Assembly (NCBI RefSeq): GCF_028823685.1
Contig: NZ_JAPEHZ010000014.1
Coordinates: 1 to 50,299, forward strand
From: Tenacibaculum sp. L6
GTDB lineage: Bacteria > Bacteroidota > Bacteroidia > Flavobacteriales > Flavobacteriaceae
Direction: 5' to 3'
Length of the DNA stretch: 50,299 nt
A model generated the notes under the pieces. It was not told the origin of the DNA. It ran no database searches and saw only the letters and a list, made by a program, of their open reading frames with translations. The translations under genes were made by a program, and so were the position numbers. Positions 17,695-26,676 of the stretch are shown piece after piece. Numbering within the stretch: position 1 is the stretch's first letter; each line of letters opens with the position of its first letter.

Positions 17695-19317
17695 ATGATA
17701 GTACAAGGAAATATAGTTGATATACAAACCAAGAGGATTTTTAAAGGTGAAGTTGAGGTTAAAGAAGGAAAGATTATTCAGATTAGAGAAGTTAACCATG
17801 CTGTAGAAAATTATATTTTACCTGGATTTATCGATGCGCATATTCATATAGAAAGTTCTATGTTGGTGCCGTCCGAGTTTGCAAAAATAGCCGTAACGCA
17901 TGGTACGGTAGCAACGGTGTCTGACCCGCATGAAATAGCCAATGTGTTAGGTGTAAAAGGTGTGGACTTCATGATTGAGAATGGAAAAAAAGCCCCGTTA
18001 AAATTCAATTTTGGAGCACCATCCTGTGTGCCTGCGACTTCTTTTGAAAGTGCAGGGGCGGTGATTGATTCAGAAGATATCAAAAAAATGATGCAGAATC
18101 CTGATATCAAATATTTAGCAGAAATGATGAATTACCCAGGAGTCATTTATCAAGATGAGGAAGTGTTGAAAAAAATCGCTTGGGCAAAACATTACAACAA
18201 ACCAGTTGATGGACATACGCCAGGATTAAGAGGTGAAGATTTAGATAAATATATAGCGGCAGGAATCTATACCGATCACGAATGTTTTACCTATGAAGAA
18301 GGATTAGAGAAGCTGCAAAAAGGAATGAAAGTCATCATTCGAGAAGGAAGTGCTGCGAAAAATTTTGAAACGTTAATCGATTTACTTCCTGAATATTATG
18401 AGAATATGATGTTCTGTTCCGATGATAAACATCCTGATGATTTGTTGTTAGGGCATATTAACCAGTTATGTGAGCGTGCTATAGCTAAAGGGATGGATGT
18501 CTATAAAGTATTACAGGCTGCTTGTATAAATCCTGTAGAGCATTACAATCTCGATGTTGGGACTTTAAATGAAGGAGATGATGCCGATTTTATTGTGGTG
18601 AAAGACTTACAAAAGTTTGAAGTGCTACAAACCTATATTAATGGAGAATTAGTGGCTGAAAATGGAAAATCATTTGTAGCGCATGTGGATTTTGAAGTGT
18701 TGAATAATTTTGACACTGATAAAAAAAATGTTGCTGATTTCGAGTTTCATTCAGCATCTGAAAAGATTCGAGTGATTGAAGCTTTAGATGGAGAATTAGT
18801 GACAAATGAAATAGAAGCAGATTCGTTAATTAAAGATGGGAATTTAGTTTCTGATGTAGCAAACGATGTGCTAAAAATGACCGTAGTTAACCGTTATAAA
18901 AGTGCGGAGCCTTCTATAGCTTTTATTAAAAACTTCGGATTAAAAGAAGGAGCAATAGCAAGTTCAGTAGGGCATGATTCTCACAATATTATTGCAGTTG
19001 GCGTATCGGATGAATTGATATGTAAAGCGGTAAACTTATTGATTGAAAATAAAGGAGGGGTTTGCGCGGTAACATCTTTAGAAGAAAAAGTTGTTCCGCT
19101 TCCTGTGGCAGGAATCATGTCAGATAAACCAGCTATTGAAATAGGGAAAGCCTATGCAGAGTTGGATGCGATGGCAAAACAATTAGGGAGCAAATTACGA
19201 GCTCCGTACATGACCTTATCTTTTATGGCATTGTTGGTAATTCCATCCTTAAAACTATCAGACAAAGGGTTGTTTGATGGAAACACATTTAAATTTACTT
19301 CTTTAGAAGTTAAATAA
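17695..19317 (+). CDS. ade: Adenine deaminase
   Basis: Adenine deaminase converts adenine to hypoxanthine for purine salvage. The 540-residue amidohydrolase shows the metal motif [19 protein letters not shown], then [35 protein letters not shown], and the C-terminal domain with [14 protein letters not shown]. Length and motif order match the bacterial Ade family, which is larger than the adenosine deaminase-like enzymes. It starts 79 bases after the pckA stop and lies 8 bases before the ruvC-hemW frame, so these are likely cotranscribed. Confidence 0.95.
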   Translation: MIVQGNIVDIQTKRIFKGEVEVKEGKIIQIREVNHAVENYILPGFIDAHIHIESSMLVPSEFAKIAVTHGTVATVSDPHEIANVLGVKGVDFMIENGKKAPLKFNFGAPSCVPATSFESAGAVIDSEDIKKMMQNPDIKYLAEMMNYPGVIYQDEEVLKKIAWAKHYNKPVDGHTPGLRGEDLDKYIAAGIYTDHECFTYEEGLEKLQKGMKVIIREGSAAKNFETLIDLLPEYYENMMFCSDDKHPDDLLLGHINQLCERAIAKGMDVYKVLQAACINPVEHYNLDVGTLNEGDDADFIVVKDLQKFEVLQTYINGELVAENGKSFVAHVDFEVLNNFDTDKKNVADFEFHSASEKIRVIEALDGELVTNEIEADSLIKDGNLVSDVANDVLKMTVVNRYKSAEPSIAFIKNFGLKEGAIASSVGHDSHNIIAVGVSDELICKAVNLLIENKGGVCAVTSLEEKVVPLPVAGIMSDKPAIEIGKAYAELDAMAKQLGSKLRAPYMTLSFMALLVIPSLKLSDKGLFDGNTFKFTSLEVK

Positions 19318-19325
19318 ACGAGAGT

Positions 19326-21080
19326 TTGAAGACAGAAAAAATTATATTAGGTATTGACCCAGGAACCTCCATTATGGGGTTTGGAATTATAAAGGTGGTA
19401 GGAAAAAAGATGGAATTTGTTCAAATGAATGAATTGCTCTTAAAAAAATACGATGATCATTACTTAAAATTGAAAATCATTTTTGAGCGTACTATTGAGT
19501 TGATAGATACCTATAATCCAGATGAAATAGCCTTAGAAGCCCCTTTTTTTGGAAAGAATGTACAATCCATGTTAAAACTAGGACGTGCACAAGGAGTAGC
19601 CATGGCAGCAGGATTGTCGCGTCAAATTCCTGTAACGGAGTATGCTCCTAAGAAAATAAAAATGGCAATTACAGGTAAAGGTACCTCTAGTAAAGAACAA
19701 GTAGCGTTAATGCTAAAATCGCTATTAAACTTAAAAGAGTTGCCTAAAAACTTAGATGCCACTGATGGTTTGGCAGCTGCCGTATGTCATTACTATAATT
19801 CAGGAACTAAAGTTGGAGGTAAAAACTATACAGGTTGGGCAGCGTTTGTAAAACAGAACCCAGGAAAAGTAAAATATGGGAGTAAAAGTTACATATTTAT
19901 GGAAGAGAATACTACAAAGTTACAAAGTTCCTCCCCTTCGGGGAGGTTAGGAGGGGCTTGTGGAATTTATCTACATATCCCATTTTGTAAGCAAGCGTGC
20001 TATTATTGCGATTTTCACTTTTCTACATCTTTAAAAAAGAAAGAAGAGTTAGTTGCTTGCTTAGTAAAAGAGCTAGAATTACGAAAGGAAGAACTACAAA
20101 ATGAAGAGATAGAAACCATCTATTTTGGAGGAGGAACTCCAAGTTTATTGTCTATTCAAGAAATAGAGTTGTTACTGACATCTATCTATGAAAATTATAC
20201 AGTAGTAACAAATCCAGAAATTACTTTAGAGGCCAACCCAGATGATTTATCAGAAGAAAAAATAATAGAATTGTCTAAAACTCCTGTTAATCGTTTAAGT
20301 ATCGGAATTCAATCTTTTTTTGAAGAAGATTTACAATTAATGAACCGTGCTCATAATGCACAAGAAGCAAAAGATTGCCTGTTAGCTGCCACTGGCAGCT
20401 TTGATAATATTACCATTGATTTGATTTACGGAGTTCCAAATATGAGTAATGAACGCTGGAAAGAAAATCTGCAAATAGCTTTTGATTTCGGTATTAATCA
20501 TATTTCATCCTATGCGCTTACTGTTGAGCCAAAAACGGCTTTAGATTCTTTTATTAAGCAAGGAAAGTATCCTGATGTTGACGAAACGGTAGCCAAAGAA
20601 CATTTTGATATTTTGGTAGCAGAAACAGCTAAAAACGGATTTATACACTACGAAATTTCCAACTTTGGAAGACCGAACTATTTTTCAAAACACAATATGA
20701 GTTATTGGTTAGGAAAAAAATATATAGGAATAGGCCCTTCAGCACATTCGTTTAATAAAACACACCGTAGTTGGAATGTAGCGAATAATGCAAAATATAT
20801 CAAAGCAATTCATGAAGGAAAACTCCCTTTAGAGCAAGAGAAACTCACCATAAAAGATCAGTTTAATGAATATTTAATGACAGGATTAAGAACCATTTGG
20901 GGAGTGTCTCTAGAAAAAATAGCACAGGATTTTGGAGAGGAATTTAGAAAAGAACTTCTCAAAAATGCTGAGAAGTTTATTGCTCAAGGTTTATTAGTTA
21001 TTACAAATGAAGTTTTGAAAACGACAGAAAATGGAAAGTTCTTAGCAGATGGGCTTGCTTCAGAGCTATTTATTATTTAA
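19326..21080 (+). CDS. ruvC-hemW: RuvC and HemW in one open frame without a stop between them
   Basis: Residues 1-183 are the Holliday junction resolvase RuvC (ILGIDPGTSIMGFGI, EIALEAPFFGKNVQSMLKLG, LDATDGLAAAVCHYY) up to WAAFVKQNPGKVK, where RuvC normally ends within a few residues. The frame then continues through a 25-30 residue linker. It enters HemW, a radical SAM haem chaperone (GIYLHIPFCKQACYYCDF, the Cx3Cx2CxF cluster motif that separates HemW from HemN; IYFGGGTPSLL; RLSIGIQSF). Part of the linker, SSSPSGRLGGAC, is encoded by a GC-rich hairpin repeat. An ATG at 19899 could start HemW alone (393 residues). One extra A after 19874 would instead end RuvC as KVKIWE. So this is either a true fusion or ruvC that has lost its stop. 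The two genes are commonly adjacent, and the sequence shown has one frame. Confidence 0.88.
   Translation: MKTEKIILGIDPGTSIMGFGIIKVVGKKMEFVQMNELLLKKYDDHYLKLKIIFERTIELIDTYNPDEIALEAPFFGKNVQSMLKLGRAQGVAMAAGLSRQIPVTEYAPKKIKMAITGKGTSSKEQVALMLKSLLNLKELPKNLDATDGLAAAVCHYYNSGTKVGGKNYTGWAAFVKQNPGKVKYGSKSYIFMEENTTKLQSSSPSGRLGGACGIYLHIPFCKQACYYCDFHFSTSLKKKEELVACLVKELELRKEELQNEEIETIYFGGGTPSLLSIQEIELLLTSIYENYTVVTNPEITLEANPDDLSEEKIIELSKTPVNRLSIGIQSFFEEDLQLMNRAHNAQEAKDCLLAATGSFDNITIDLIYGVPNMSNERWKENLQIAFDFGINHISSYALTVEPKTALDSFIKQGKYPDVDETVAKEHFDILVAETAKNGFIHYEISNFGRPNYFSKHNMSYWLGKKYIGIGPSAHSFNKTHRSWNVANNAKYIKAIHEGKLPLEQEKLTIKDQFNEYLMTGLRTIWGVSLEKIAQDFGEEFRKELLKNAEKFIAQGLLVITNEVLKTTENGKFLADGLASELFII
19928..19959. 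repeat. GC-rich dispersed-type hairpin repeat at the ruvC-hemW junction
   Basis: CCTCCCC and GGGGAGG (19930-19936 and 19940-19946) form a perfect hairpin with a 3-base loop, followed by TTAGGAGGGGCTT. The base composition stands out against the AT-rich surroundings. Similar CCCCTTCGGGGAGG-type elements are, from memory, scattered in flavobacterial intergenic regions. Here it lies within an open frame. Confidence 0.65.
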
Positions 21081-21092
21081 TTATATTTGGGT

Positions 21093-21845
21093 ATGATAGC
21101 AACTATTGAATACAATTCAAAAAAATATAAAATTGATTTATCAAAACCACTTGATATTTCAATAGCGATTGATACAACCAAGGAGAATGTAAATGCTTGG
21201 TATCTTGACGATCCTAAAATATTTCCAGTTTCAGATGGAGCTTGGACAGGAAGTGTTCAGCAAGGAGCAGATGTGAATTTTAATAACATACAGTTCAATC
21301 CGCATTCACATATCACACACACAGAGTGTGTAGGACATATTACTGAAGAAGTACATTCAATAAATAAGAATTTAGAAAAGTTTTTCTTTCTGGCAGAAGT
21401 AGTTACTATTGCTCCAGAACAAGTAGAAAACAAAGACTTTGTGATTTCTAAAAAGCGGCAACTGCAATATGCTTTAGGAAATAAAAAAAGAGATGCTATT
21501 GTAATTAGAACAATTCCGAATTTATCAGAAAAAAAATCGATGCGATATTCTCATACCAATCCGCCTTATTTGTTAGAAGAAGCTGCAGAGTACCTCAAAG
21601 AAAAAGGAATAGAGCATTTGTTGATTGATTTACCTTCGGTAGATAAAGAGAAGGACGAAGGAAAGTTACTAGCACACAATGCTTTTTGGGATACAAAAGG
21701 AGCGATTAGAATGCAGGCAACCATTACCGAGTTTATTTATGTGTCAAATAAAATTAAGGATGGAACCTATTTTTTAAACCTAATGATAGCGCCGTTTGAA
21801 AATGATGCTACGCCAAGCAAACCAGTGCTTTACGAAATTATTTAA
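21093..21845 (+). CDS. Cyclase-family metal-dependent hydrolase
   Basis: The 250-residue protein resembles the cyclase superfamily (PF04199), which includes bacterial kynurenine formamidases. The metal region reads IQFNPHSHITHTECVGHI, a variant of the usual HTGTHxDxPxH motif with the His residues kept and the Asp position changed, so activity may differ. Further support is VIRTIPNL and LLIDLPSVDKEKDEGKLLAH. The ATG at 21093 is preferred over a TTG two codons upstream. It begins 12 bases after hemW and probably belongs to the same operon. Substrate unknown. Confidence 0.75.
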   Translation: MIATIEYNSKKYKIDLSKPLDISIAIDTTKENVNAWYLDDPKIFPVSDGAWTGSVQQGADVNFNNIQFNPHSHITHTECVGHITEEVHSINKNLEKFFFLAEVVTIAPEQVENKDFVISKKRQLQYALGNKKRDAIVIRTIPNLSEKKSMRYSHTNPPYLLEEAAEYLKEKGIEHLLIDLPSVDKEKDEGKLLAHNAFWDTKGAIRMQATITEFIYVSNKIKDGTYFLNLMIAPFENDATPSKPVLYEII

Positions 21846-21904
21846 CCTTTTTTGTGTTGATGTAATTATTTTTTTACTAGTTTTACAATTCAATAATTAA
21901 GAAA

Positions 21905-21985
21905 ATGACAATTTTTAATACATATAAGCAATGTAAATCGACTGTGGTGAGACACAGGACAGATCGGGCTATGTATGTATTATAA
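21905..21985 (+). CDS. Possible 26-residue basic peptide in the spacer before the MFS gene
   Basis: The 236-base spacer holds a 27-codon frame (MTIFNTYKQ, then CKSTVVRHRTDRAMYVL) followed after 28 bases by a strong terminator, so a small separate transcript is likely. The peptide is basic with one Cys. It could equally be chance within a small RNA. Nothing similar is known to me. Confidence 0.3.
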   Translation: MTIFNTYKQCKSTVVRHRTDRAMYVL

Positions 21986-22013
21986 TTATGTTTATATAAA
22001 ATATAACGATAAT

Positions 22014-22050
22014 AAAAAGTCCGACTTCATAGTCGGACTTTTTATTTTTA
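22014..22050 (+). terminator. Strong hairpin terminator
   Basis: A perfect 13-base stem, AAAAAGTCCGACT (22014-22026) and AGTCGGACTTTTT (22031-22043), encloses a TCAT loop and is followed by TATTTTTA. It ends the cyclase operon or the short spacer transcript. A small triple repeat of ATCAACA lies after it, just before the MFS start. Confidence 0.92.
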
Positions 22051-22081
22051 TATCAACAATCAACAATCAACACCAAACCAC

Positions 22082-23338
22082 ATGAAAAAACTTTATTTTA
22101 ATTATTTAGATACTTTCAAAGGTCTCTCAAGCGAAGTATGGTGGCTCGCTTTAATAACTTTAATAAACAGAGCAGGTACAATGGTAATTCCGTTTATGTC
22201 ATTGTATTTGAGAGAAAGTTTACATTTTTCCTTAAAAGATGTAGGTTGGATTATGACTTGCTTCGGGGTAGGTTCTGTTGTAGGATCTTGGTTAGGAGGA
22301 AAATTAGCAGATAAAATAGGTTTTTATAAAGTAATGAAAACCAGTTTGTTTTTAACAGGATTACTTTTTATAGCCTTACAATTTGTAGATACTTTTTGGG
22401 GATTTTGTCTTGGTATTTTTTTGGTAATGCTAGTTGCAGATACTTTTAGACCTGCCATGTTTGTGGCTTTAAATACCTATAGTAAACCAGAAAATAAAAC
22501 ACGTTCGGTAACCTTAATTCGTTTGGCAATTAATTTAGGTTTTTCTGCAGGTCCCGCTGTTGGAGGATTAATAATAACCTCAATGGATTATAGCGGATTG
22601 TTTTGGGTAGATGGAATAACTTGTGTTTTAGCAACTATACTATTGGTAAATGTTTTGCATCCTAAAAAAGCAAGAGTATTAGATGAAATAAAGGCAGAAA
22701 ATCCACAATCGGTATTTTCTGATAAGGCTTTTTGGGTATTCTTTGTAGGAATGTTTGTTTTTGGATTTATCTTCTTACAATATTTTTCTACCATGCCAAT
22801 CTATTATAAAGATGTACATCATTTAACAGAATTAGAAATAGGAATGTTATTGGGAATGAATGGATTTTTCATTTTTCTATTAGAAATGCCACTGATTACT
22901 TGGTTAGAAAAAAGTAAGTATTCCAAAGAGTTTTTAATGTTTTTTGGCTTACTACTTACAGGGTTGAGCTTTGTAGTAATCAATCTAATTGGTTGGGTAG
23001 GAATTTTAATTGTTGGAATGTTGTTAATGACTATTGGAGAAATGATTGCATTCCCTTTTTCAAATGCCTTTGTGATGGAGCGCGCCAAAAAAGGAAATCA
23101 AGGAGAATATATGGCATATTATAGTATTGCGTTTTCAATGTCTCATATTTTTGCTCATAATTCAGGAATGCAATTAATCGATAATTTCGGATTTAATAAT
23201 ACATGGAATTTTATGATTGTAATATCAGGAATTGGGGTGTTGTTTTTATTCATGTTGATGCGAATTATAAAAAAGGAAAAGAAAAGTAGTTTTGAAGTTG
23301 AAATTAATCCATCAATAAACCTAGAAAAAACAGCATAG
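22082..23338 (+). CDS. MFS transporter
   Basis: The 418-residue protein is hydrophobic throughout, with about 12 predicted membrane helices. The first cytoplasmic loop has the major facilitator motif A as GGKLADKIGFYKVMK. The helix after residue 140 contains INLGFSAGPAVGGLI, typical of drug-export-type or sugar-efflux-type MFS proteins. The substrate cannot be told. It begins after a strong terminator, so it has its own promoter, not identified here. Confidence 0.88.
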   Translation: MKKLYFNYLDTFKGLSSEVWWLALITLINRAGTMVIPFMSLYLRESLHFSLKDVGWIMTCFGVGSVVGSWLGGKLADKIGFYKVMKTSLFLTGLLFIALQFVDTFWGFCLGIFLVMLVADTFRPAMFVALNTYSKPENKTRSVTLIRLAINLGFSAGPAVGGLIITSMDYSGLFWVDGITCVLATILLVNVLHPKKARVLDEIKAENPQSVFSDKAFWVFFVGMFVFGFIFLQYFSTMPIYYKDVHHLTELEIGMLLGMNGFFIFLLEMPLITWLEKSKYSKEFLMFFGLLLTGLSFVVINLIGWVGILIVGMLLMTIGEMIAFPFSNAFVMERAKKGNQGEYMAYYSIAFSMSHIFAHNSGMQLIDNFGFNNTWNFMIVISGIGVLFLFMLMRIIKKEKKSSFEVEINPSINLEKTA

Positions 23339-23408
23339 TTAAACCGATTAAAATACAGAAGTTTTATCTTTGAAGCTTTTATCAAAGAATACTAAACAAA
23401 AGTACATT

Positions 23409-23735
23409 ATGAATATACAAGACGCACAAAAACAAGTAGATGAATGGATTAAAAACCATGGAGTTCGTTACTTTAATGAGCTAACAAACATGGCGCAATT
23501 AACTGAAGAAGTAGGTGAGGTTGCACGAATTATTGCGCGTCGTTATGGTGAACAAAGCGAAAAAGAAAGTGATAAAAATAAAGATTTAGGAGAAGAGTTA
23601 GCGGATGTAGTTTTTGTAGTGTTATGTTTAGCAAATCAAACAGGAGTGAATCTACAAGAGGCGTTTGATAAGAAATTAGATTTAAAAACCAAACGTGACC
23701 ACGATCGTCATCATAACAACGAAAAATTACAATAA
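23409..23735 (+). CDS. MazG-type nucleotide pyrophosphohydrolase
   Basis: The 108-residue single-domain MazG protein hydrolyses NTPs to NMPs and pyrophosphate, probably as a house-cleaning or nucleotide-pool enzyme. It has LTEEVGEVARIIARRYGEQ and KDLGEELADVVFVVLCLANQ, matching EExxE and ExxD magnesium ligands of the MazG/dCTPase group. The start is the ATG at 23409; an in-frame start at 23370 adds residues with no family character. Its stop is directly followed by the next ATG, so a small operon with the two membrane proteins is likely. Confidence 0.88.
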   Translation: MNIQDAQKQVDEWIKNHGVRYFNELTNMAQLTEEVGEVARIIARRYGEQSEKESDKNKDLGEELADVVFVVLCLANQTGVNLQEAFDKKLDLKTKRDHDRHHNNEKLQ

Positions 23736-23984
23736 ATGAGTCTTATAAAAAATATACAAAAAGGAAGCTTTTGGATCAATGTAATAAAAGTAGGAATCCC
23801 GTTTTTAGTGGTTGTAGCATTGTTTTCTCTGTTATTTAAAACAGGAGGCGCTATTTTTTCTGGGGACTTTGAAACTGTTTATAATGTGCATTTTGCAAAC
23901 AAACAATGGATTCGTTTTTGGTTAAGCAAAATTGTTATTACGGTAATTTATAGTATGTACATAGTTAATAAAAGAATGAAGTAA
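23736..23984 (+). CDS. Small membrane protein
   Basis: The 82-residue protein starts immediately after the mazG stop. Hydrophobic segments lie at about 18-36 and 62-76 (the second weaker), separated by a polar stretch SGDFETVYNVHFANKQWI. Family not recognised. Tight spacing with both neighbours indicates real translation. Confidence 0.65.
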   Translation: MSLIKNIQKGSFWINVIKVGIPFLVVVALFSLLFKTGGAIFSGDFETVYNVHFANKQWIRFWLSKIVITVIYSMYIVNKRMK

Positions 23985-23985
23985 T

Positions 23986-24258
23986 ATGCGTTTTGAAAAA
24001 CTAGAAGAAAAACTAAATAAGAATATTGAAGAAGAAACCGAATTGGTCAACAAAATATCCTTAATAAGATATCTACTTATTTATGTGCCATTATTGTTTT
24101 TAATGTTTGGAGTAGCAAATTTTTTAACGAGTATTGTTTTTGAAAGTATAGTTTTTGATTGGAAACAAGTACTTTTTCAGGCAGTATTTTTTAGTGTATT
24201 CTTTAGAGTTTTTCATTATATAAGAAAAGGATGGAATGAAGGATGGAAAAATAAATAA
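23986..24258 (+). CDS. Small membrane protein upstream of aroA
   Basis: The 90-residue protein has a charged amphipathic N-terminus (KLEEKLNKNIEEETELVNK) that may form a coiled coil, then two hydrophobic helices (about 28-48 and 60-78) and a basic end RKGWNEGWKNK. One base separates it from the previous gene, and aroA begins three bases after its stop. Not recognised; possibly forms a pair with the preceding protein. Confidence 0.65.
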   Translation: MRFEKLEEKLNKNIEEETELVNKISLIRYLLIYVPLLFLMFGVANFLTSIVFESIVFDWKQVLFQAVFFSVFFRVFHYIRKGWNEGWKNK

Positions 24259-24261
24259 GCA

Positions 24262-25491
24262 ATGAATTTACAACTCAGTACAAATACTCAGAAAATAACT
24301 TCTGAAATAACGATATCAGGCTCAAAAAGTGAATCAAATAGATTGTTGATTTTACAGCAATTATATCCCAATTTACAGATAGAAAATTTATCAGACTCAG
24401 ATGATACACACCATTTACAAGAAGCGTTAACTTCTGATGATACAGTTGCAGACATTGGACATGCAGGAACTGCGATGCGTTTTTTAACTGCTTTTTTTGC
24501 AGCACAAGAAGGTATTACAAAAATATTGCAAGGTTCAGACCGTATGCATAATCGACCAATTGAAATCTTGGTTAATGCGCTTCGTGATTTAGGAGCAGAT
24601 ATAGAATATGTAGAAAAAGAAGGATATCCGCCACTCAAAATATCAGGAAAAAAACTAATAAAGGATAAAGTTTCAATTAATGGAAATGTAAGTAGTCAAT
24701 ATATTTCAGCATTAATGCTAATTGCTCCAAGTTTACAAAACGGATTGGAGATTGAGTTGGTAGGCAAAATTACTTCAGTTCCCTATATCAATATGACCTT
24801 GCAGTTGTTACATCAATTAGAAATTGAAGCTGAGTTTGGAGGACAGGTTATTAAAATAAAACCTAAATCAACAGTAGAGAAACAAACAATTGTTGTAGAG
24901 TCTGATTGGAGTTCGGCATCTTATTTTTATTCGATGATTGCATTGAGTGATGTAGGTTCTTCTGTAAAGTTATCAGCGTATAAAAAAGACAGTTTGCAAG
25001 GCGATTGTTGTTTGGCAAAGATTTATCAACATTTTGGAGTAAGTACCACTTTTGAAAAAAACTCTATCAGATTAACTAAAGAAGGACAACATAATTCAAA
25101 TGTGTTAGAGCAAGATTTAAAAAGTGCTCCAGACATTGCTCAAACCATTGCAGTTACTTGTTTCGGATTAGGAATAGCTTGCGATTTATCAGGATTACAT
25201 ACATTAAAAATCAAAGAAACAGATCGCTTAGAAGCTTTACGTGAAGAATTAACAAAATTAGGAGCGATTATTTCTGTAACTAATGAGAGTTTACATTTAA
25301 AAGCTTCCGAAGAAATTAAAGAAAATATTCAAATAGCAACCTATAACGATCATCGAATGGCAATGGCATTTGCACCATTAGCTTTAAAAGTTCCGATAGA
25401 AATTTTAGAAGCTGAGGTGGTAACAAAATCATATCGAAGCTTTTGGAAAGATATGGCTATTGTTGGAATAAAAAGTGAAGAGATAAAATAA
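24262..25491 (+). CDS. aroA: 3-phosphoshikimate 1-carboxyvinyltransferase (EPSP synthase)
   Basis: AroA joins shikimate-3-phosphate and phosphoenolpyruvate in aromatic amino acid synthesis. The 409-residue protein shows ITISGSKSESNRLLILQQLY near the start, IGHAGTAMRFLTAFFA (the PEP region), GSDRMHNRPIEILVNALRDL, SSQYISALMLIAP, LKIKETDRLEALREEL and YNDHRMAMAFAPLAL. These are all characteristic. Length is slightly short but within range for Bacteroidota. It closes the mazG-membrane protein operon. The GHAGTAMR form, with His where Asn is common, is a small variation near the glyphosate region. Confidence 0.93.
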   Translation: MNLQLSTNTQKITSEITISGSKSESNRLLILQQLYPNLQIENLSDSDDTHHLQEALTSDDTVADIGHAGTAMRFLTAFFAAQEGITKILQGSDRMHNRPIEILVNALRDLGADIEYVEKEGYPPLKISGKKLIKDKVSINGNVSSQYISALMLIAPSLQNGLEIELVGKITSVPYINMTLQLLHQLEIEAEFGGQVIKIKPKSTVEKQTIVVESDWSSASYFYSMIALSDVGSSVKLSAYKKDSLQGDCCLAKIYQHFGVSTTFEKNSIRLTKEGQHNSNVLEQDLKSAPDIAQTIAVTCFGLGIACDLSGLHTLKIKETDRLEALREELTKLGAIISVTNESLHLKASEEIKENIQIATYNDHRMAMAFAPLALKVPIEILEAEVVTKSYRSFWKDMAIVGIKSEEIK

Positions 25492-25503
25492 ACAGGCAAT
25501 CAC

Positions 25504-25535
25504 TTGACAACCCCTATGTTGAAATTGTATATTTG
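25504..25535 (+). promoter_or_regulatory. Bacteroidota-type promoter for queA
   Basis: TTG (25504-25506), a 21-base spacer, and TATATTTG (25528-25535) fit the -33 TTG / -7 TAnnTTTG pattern well, with queA starting 23 bases downstream. This is the clearest promoter match in the window. Confidence 0.65.
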
Positions 25536-25558
25536 CCTCCGTTAAGAAAATTTTACAA

Positions 25559-26608
25559 ATGAAATTATCAAATTTTGATTTTGACTTGCCAAAGGAATTA
25601 TTGGCAGAATACCCATCAGAGCATAGAGATGAAGCACGTTTAATGGTATTACATCGTGATACTCAAAAAATTGAGCATAAGTTGTTTAGAGACTTAATCG
25701 ATTATTTTGATGAGGGAGATGTAATGATGTTAAACAATACGAAAGTATTTCCTGCTCGTATGTACGGAAATAAAGAAAAAACAGGAGCTCGTATTGAAGT
25801 ATTCTTATTACGCGAATTAAATGCTGAAAATCGTTTGTGGGATGTATTAGTAGATCCGGCAAGAAAAATAAGAATAGGAAACAAATTATTCTTTGGAGAT
25901 GATGATAGTTTAGTAGCAGAAGTAATTGATAATACAACTTCTCGCGGAAGAACATTACGTTTCTTATTTGACGGCTCTTACGAAGAATTTAGACAAAAAT
26001 TAATTGATTTAGGAGAAACTCCGTTACCAAAATATATCAAGCGTGAGGTAGAGCCACAAGATGAAGAGCGTTACCAAACAATATTTGCTAAGCACGAAGG
26101 TGCGGTAGCAGCTCCAACAGCAGGACTACACTTTTCTAAGCACTTAATGAAACGCTTAGAGATTAAAGGAGTAGATTTTGCTGAAACTACTTTACACGTT
26201 GGATTAGGAACTTTTAATCCTGTGGAAGTAGAAGATTTATCTAAGCATAAAATGGATTCTGAGCAAATCATTATCCCTCAAACAAGTGCAGATATCGTAA
26301 ACAAAGCAATAGAAGAAAAGAGAAGAGTTTGTGCTGTAGGTACTACGGTAATGAGAACAGTAGAGTCTTCTGTGTCTTCTAGCAAGCAGTTAAATGCTTA
26401 TGAAGGTTGGACAAACAAGTTTATTTTCCCTCCATACGATTTTAGCATCGCTAACTGTATGGTAACAAACTTTCACACACCAAAATCTACCTTATTAATG
26501 ATGGTTTCAGCATTTGCAGGTCATGATTTTATGATGGAAGCTTACCAAGAAGCAATCAAAGAAAAATATAAATTTTACTCGTACGGAGATGCGATGTTAA
26601 TTTTATAA
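25559..26608 (+). CDS. queA: S-adenosylmethionine:tRNA ribosyltransferase-isomerase
   Basis: QueA adds the ribosyl part of SAM to 7-aminomethyl-7-deazaguanine in tRNA to form epoxyqueuosine. The 349-residue protein contains [70 protein letters not shown] and [20 protein letters not shown]. These are the signature stretches of the family. Length is standard. It has its own promoter and a terminator after its stop. Confidence 0.95.
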   Translation: MKLSNFDFDLPKELLAEYPSEHRDEARLMVLHRDTQKIEHKLFRDLIDYFDEGDVMMLNNTKVFPARMYGNKEKTGARIEVFLLRELNAENRLWDVLVDPARKIRIGNKLFFGDDDSLVAEVIDNTTSRGRTLRFLFDGSYEEFRQKLIDLGETPLPKYIKREVEPQDEERYQTIFAKHEGAVAAPTAGLHFSKHLMKRLEIKGVDFAETTLHVGLGTFNPVEVEDLSKHKMDSEQIIIPQTSADIVNKAIEEKRRVCAVGTTVMRTVESSVSSSKQLNAYEGWTNKFIFPPYDFSIANCMVTNFHTPKSTLLMMVSAFAGHDFMMEAYQEAIKEKYKFYSYGDAMLIL

Positions 26609-26630
26609 AACAACTTTTATAATCATTAGC

Positions 26631-26660
26631 AAAACCTCACAAGTAACTTGTGAGGTTTTG
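26631..26660 (+). terminator. Hairpin terminator between queA and rlmN
   Basis: A perfect 14-base stem, AAAACCTCACAAGT and ACTTGTGAGGTTTT, with a one-base centre (26645). The T-tract is short but lies in the stem end. The -7-like TATTTTTG for rlmN follows at 26663. Confidence 0.85.
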
Positions 26661-26676
26661 TGTATTTTTGTACCTG

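Noticed and set aside
5957..23735. The two MazG-type genes (5957 and 23409) as recent duplicates
   Set aside because: They differ in motif spacing, length and C-terminal sequence, so they belong to different subfamilies.
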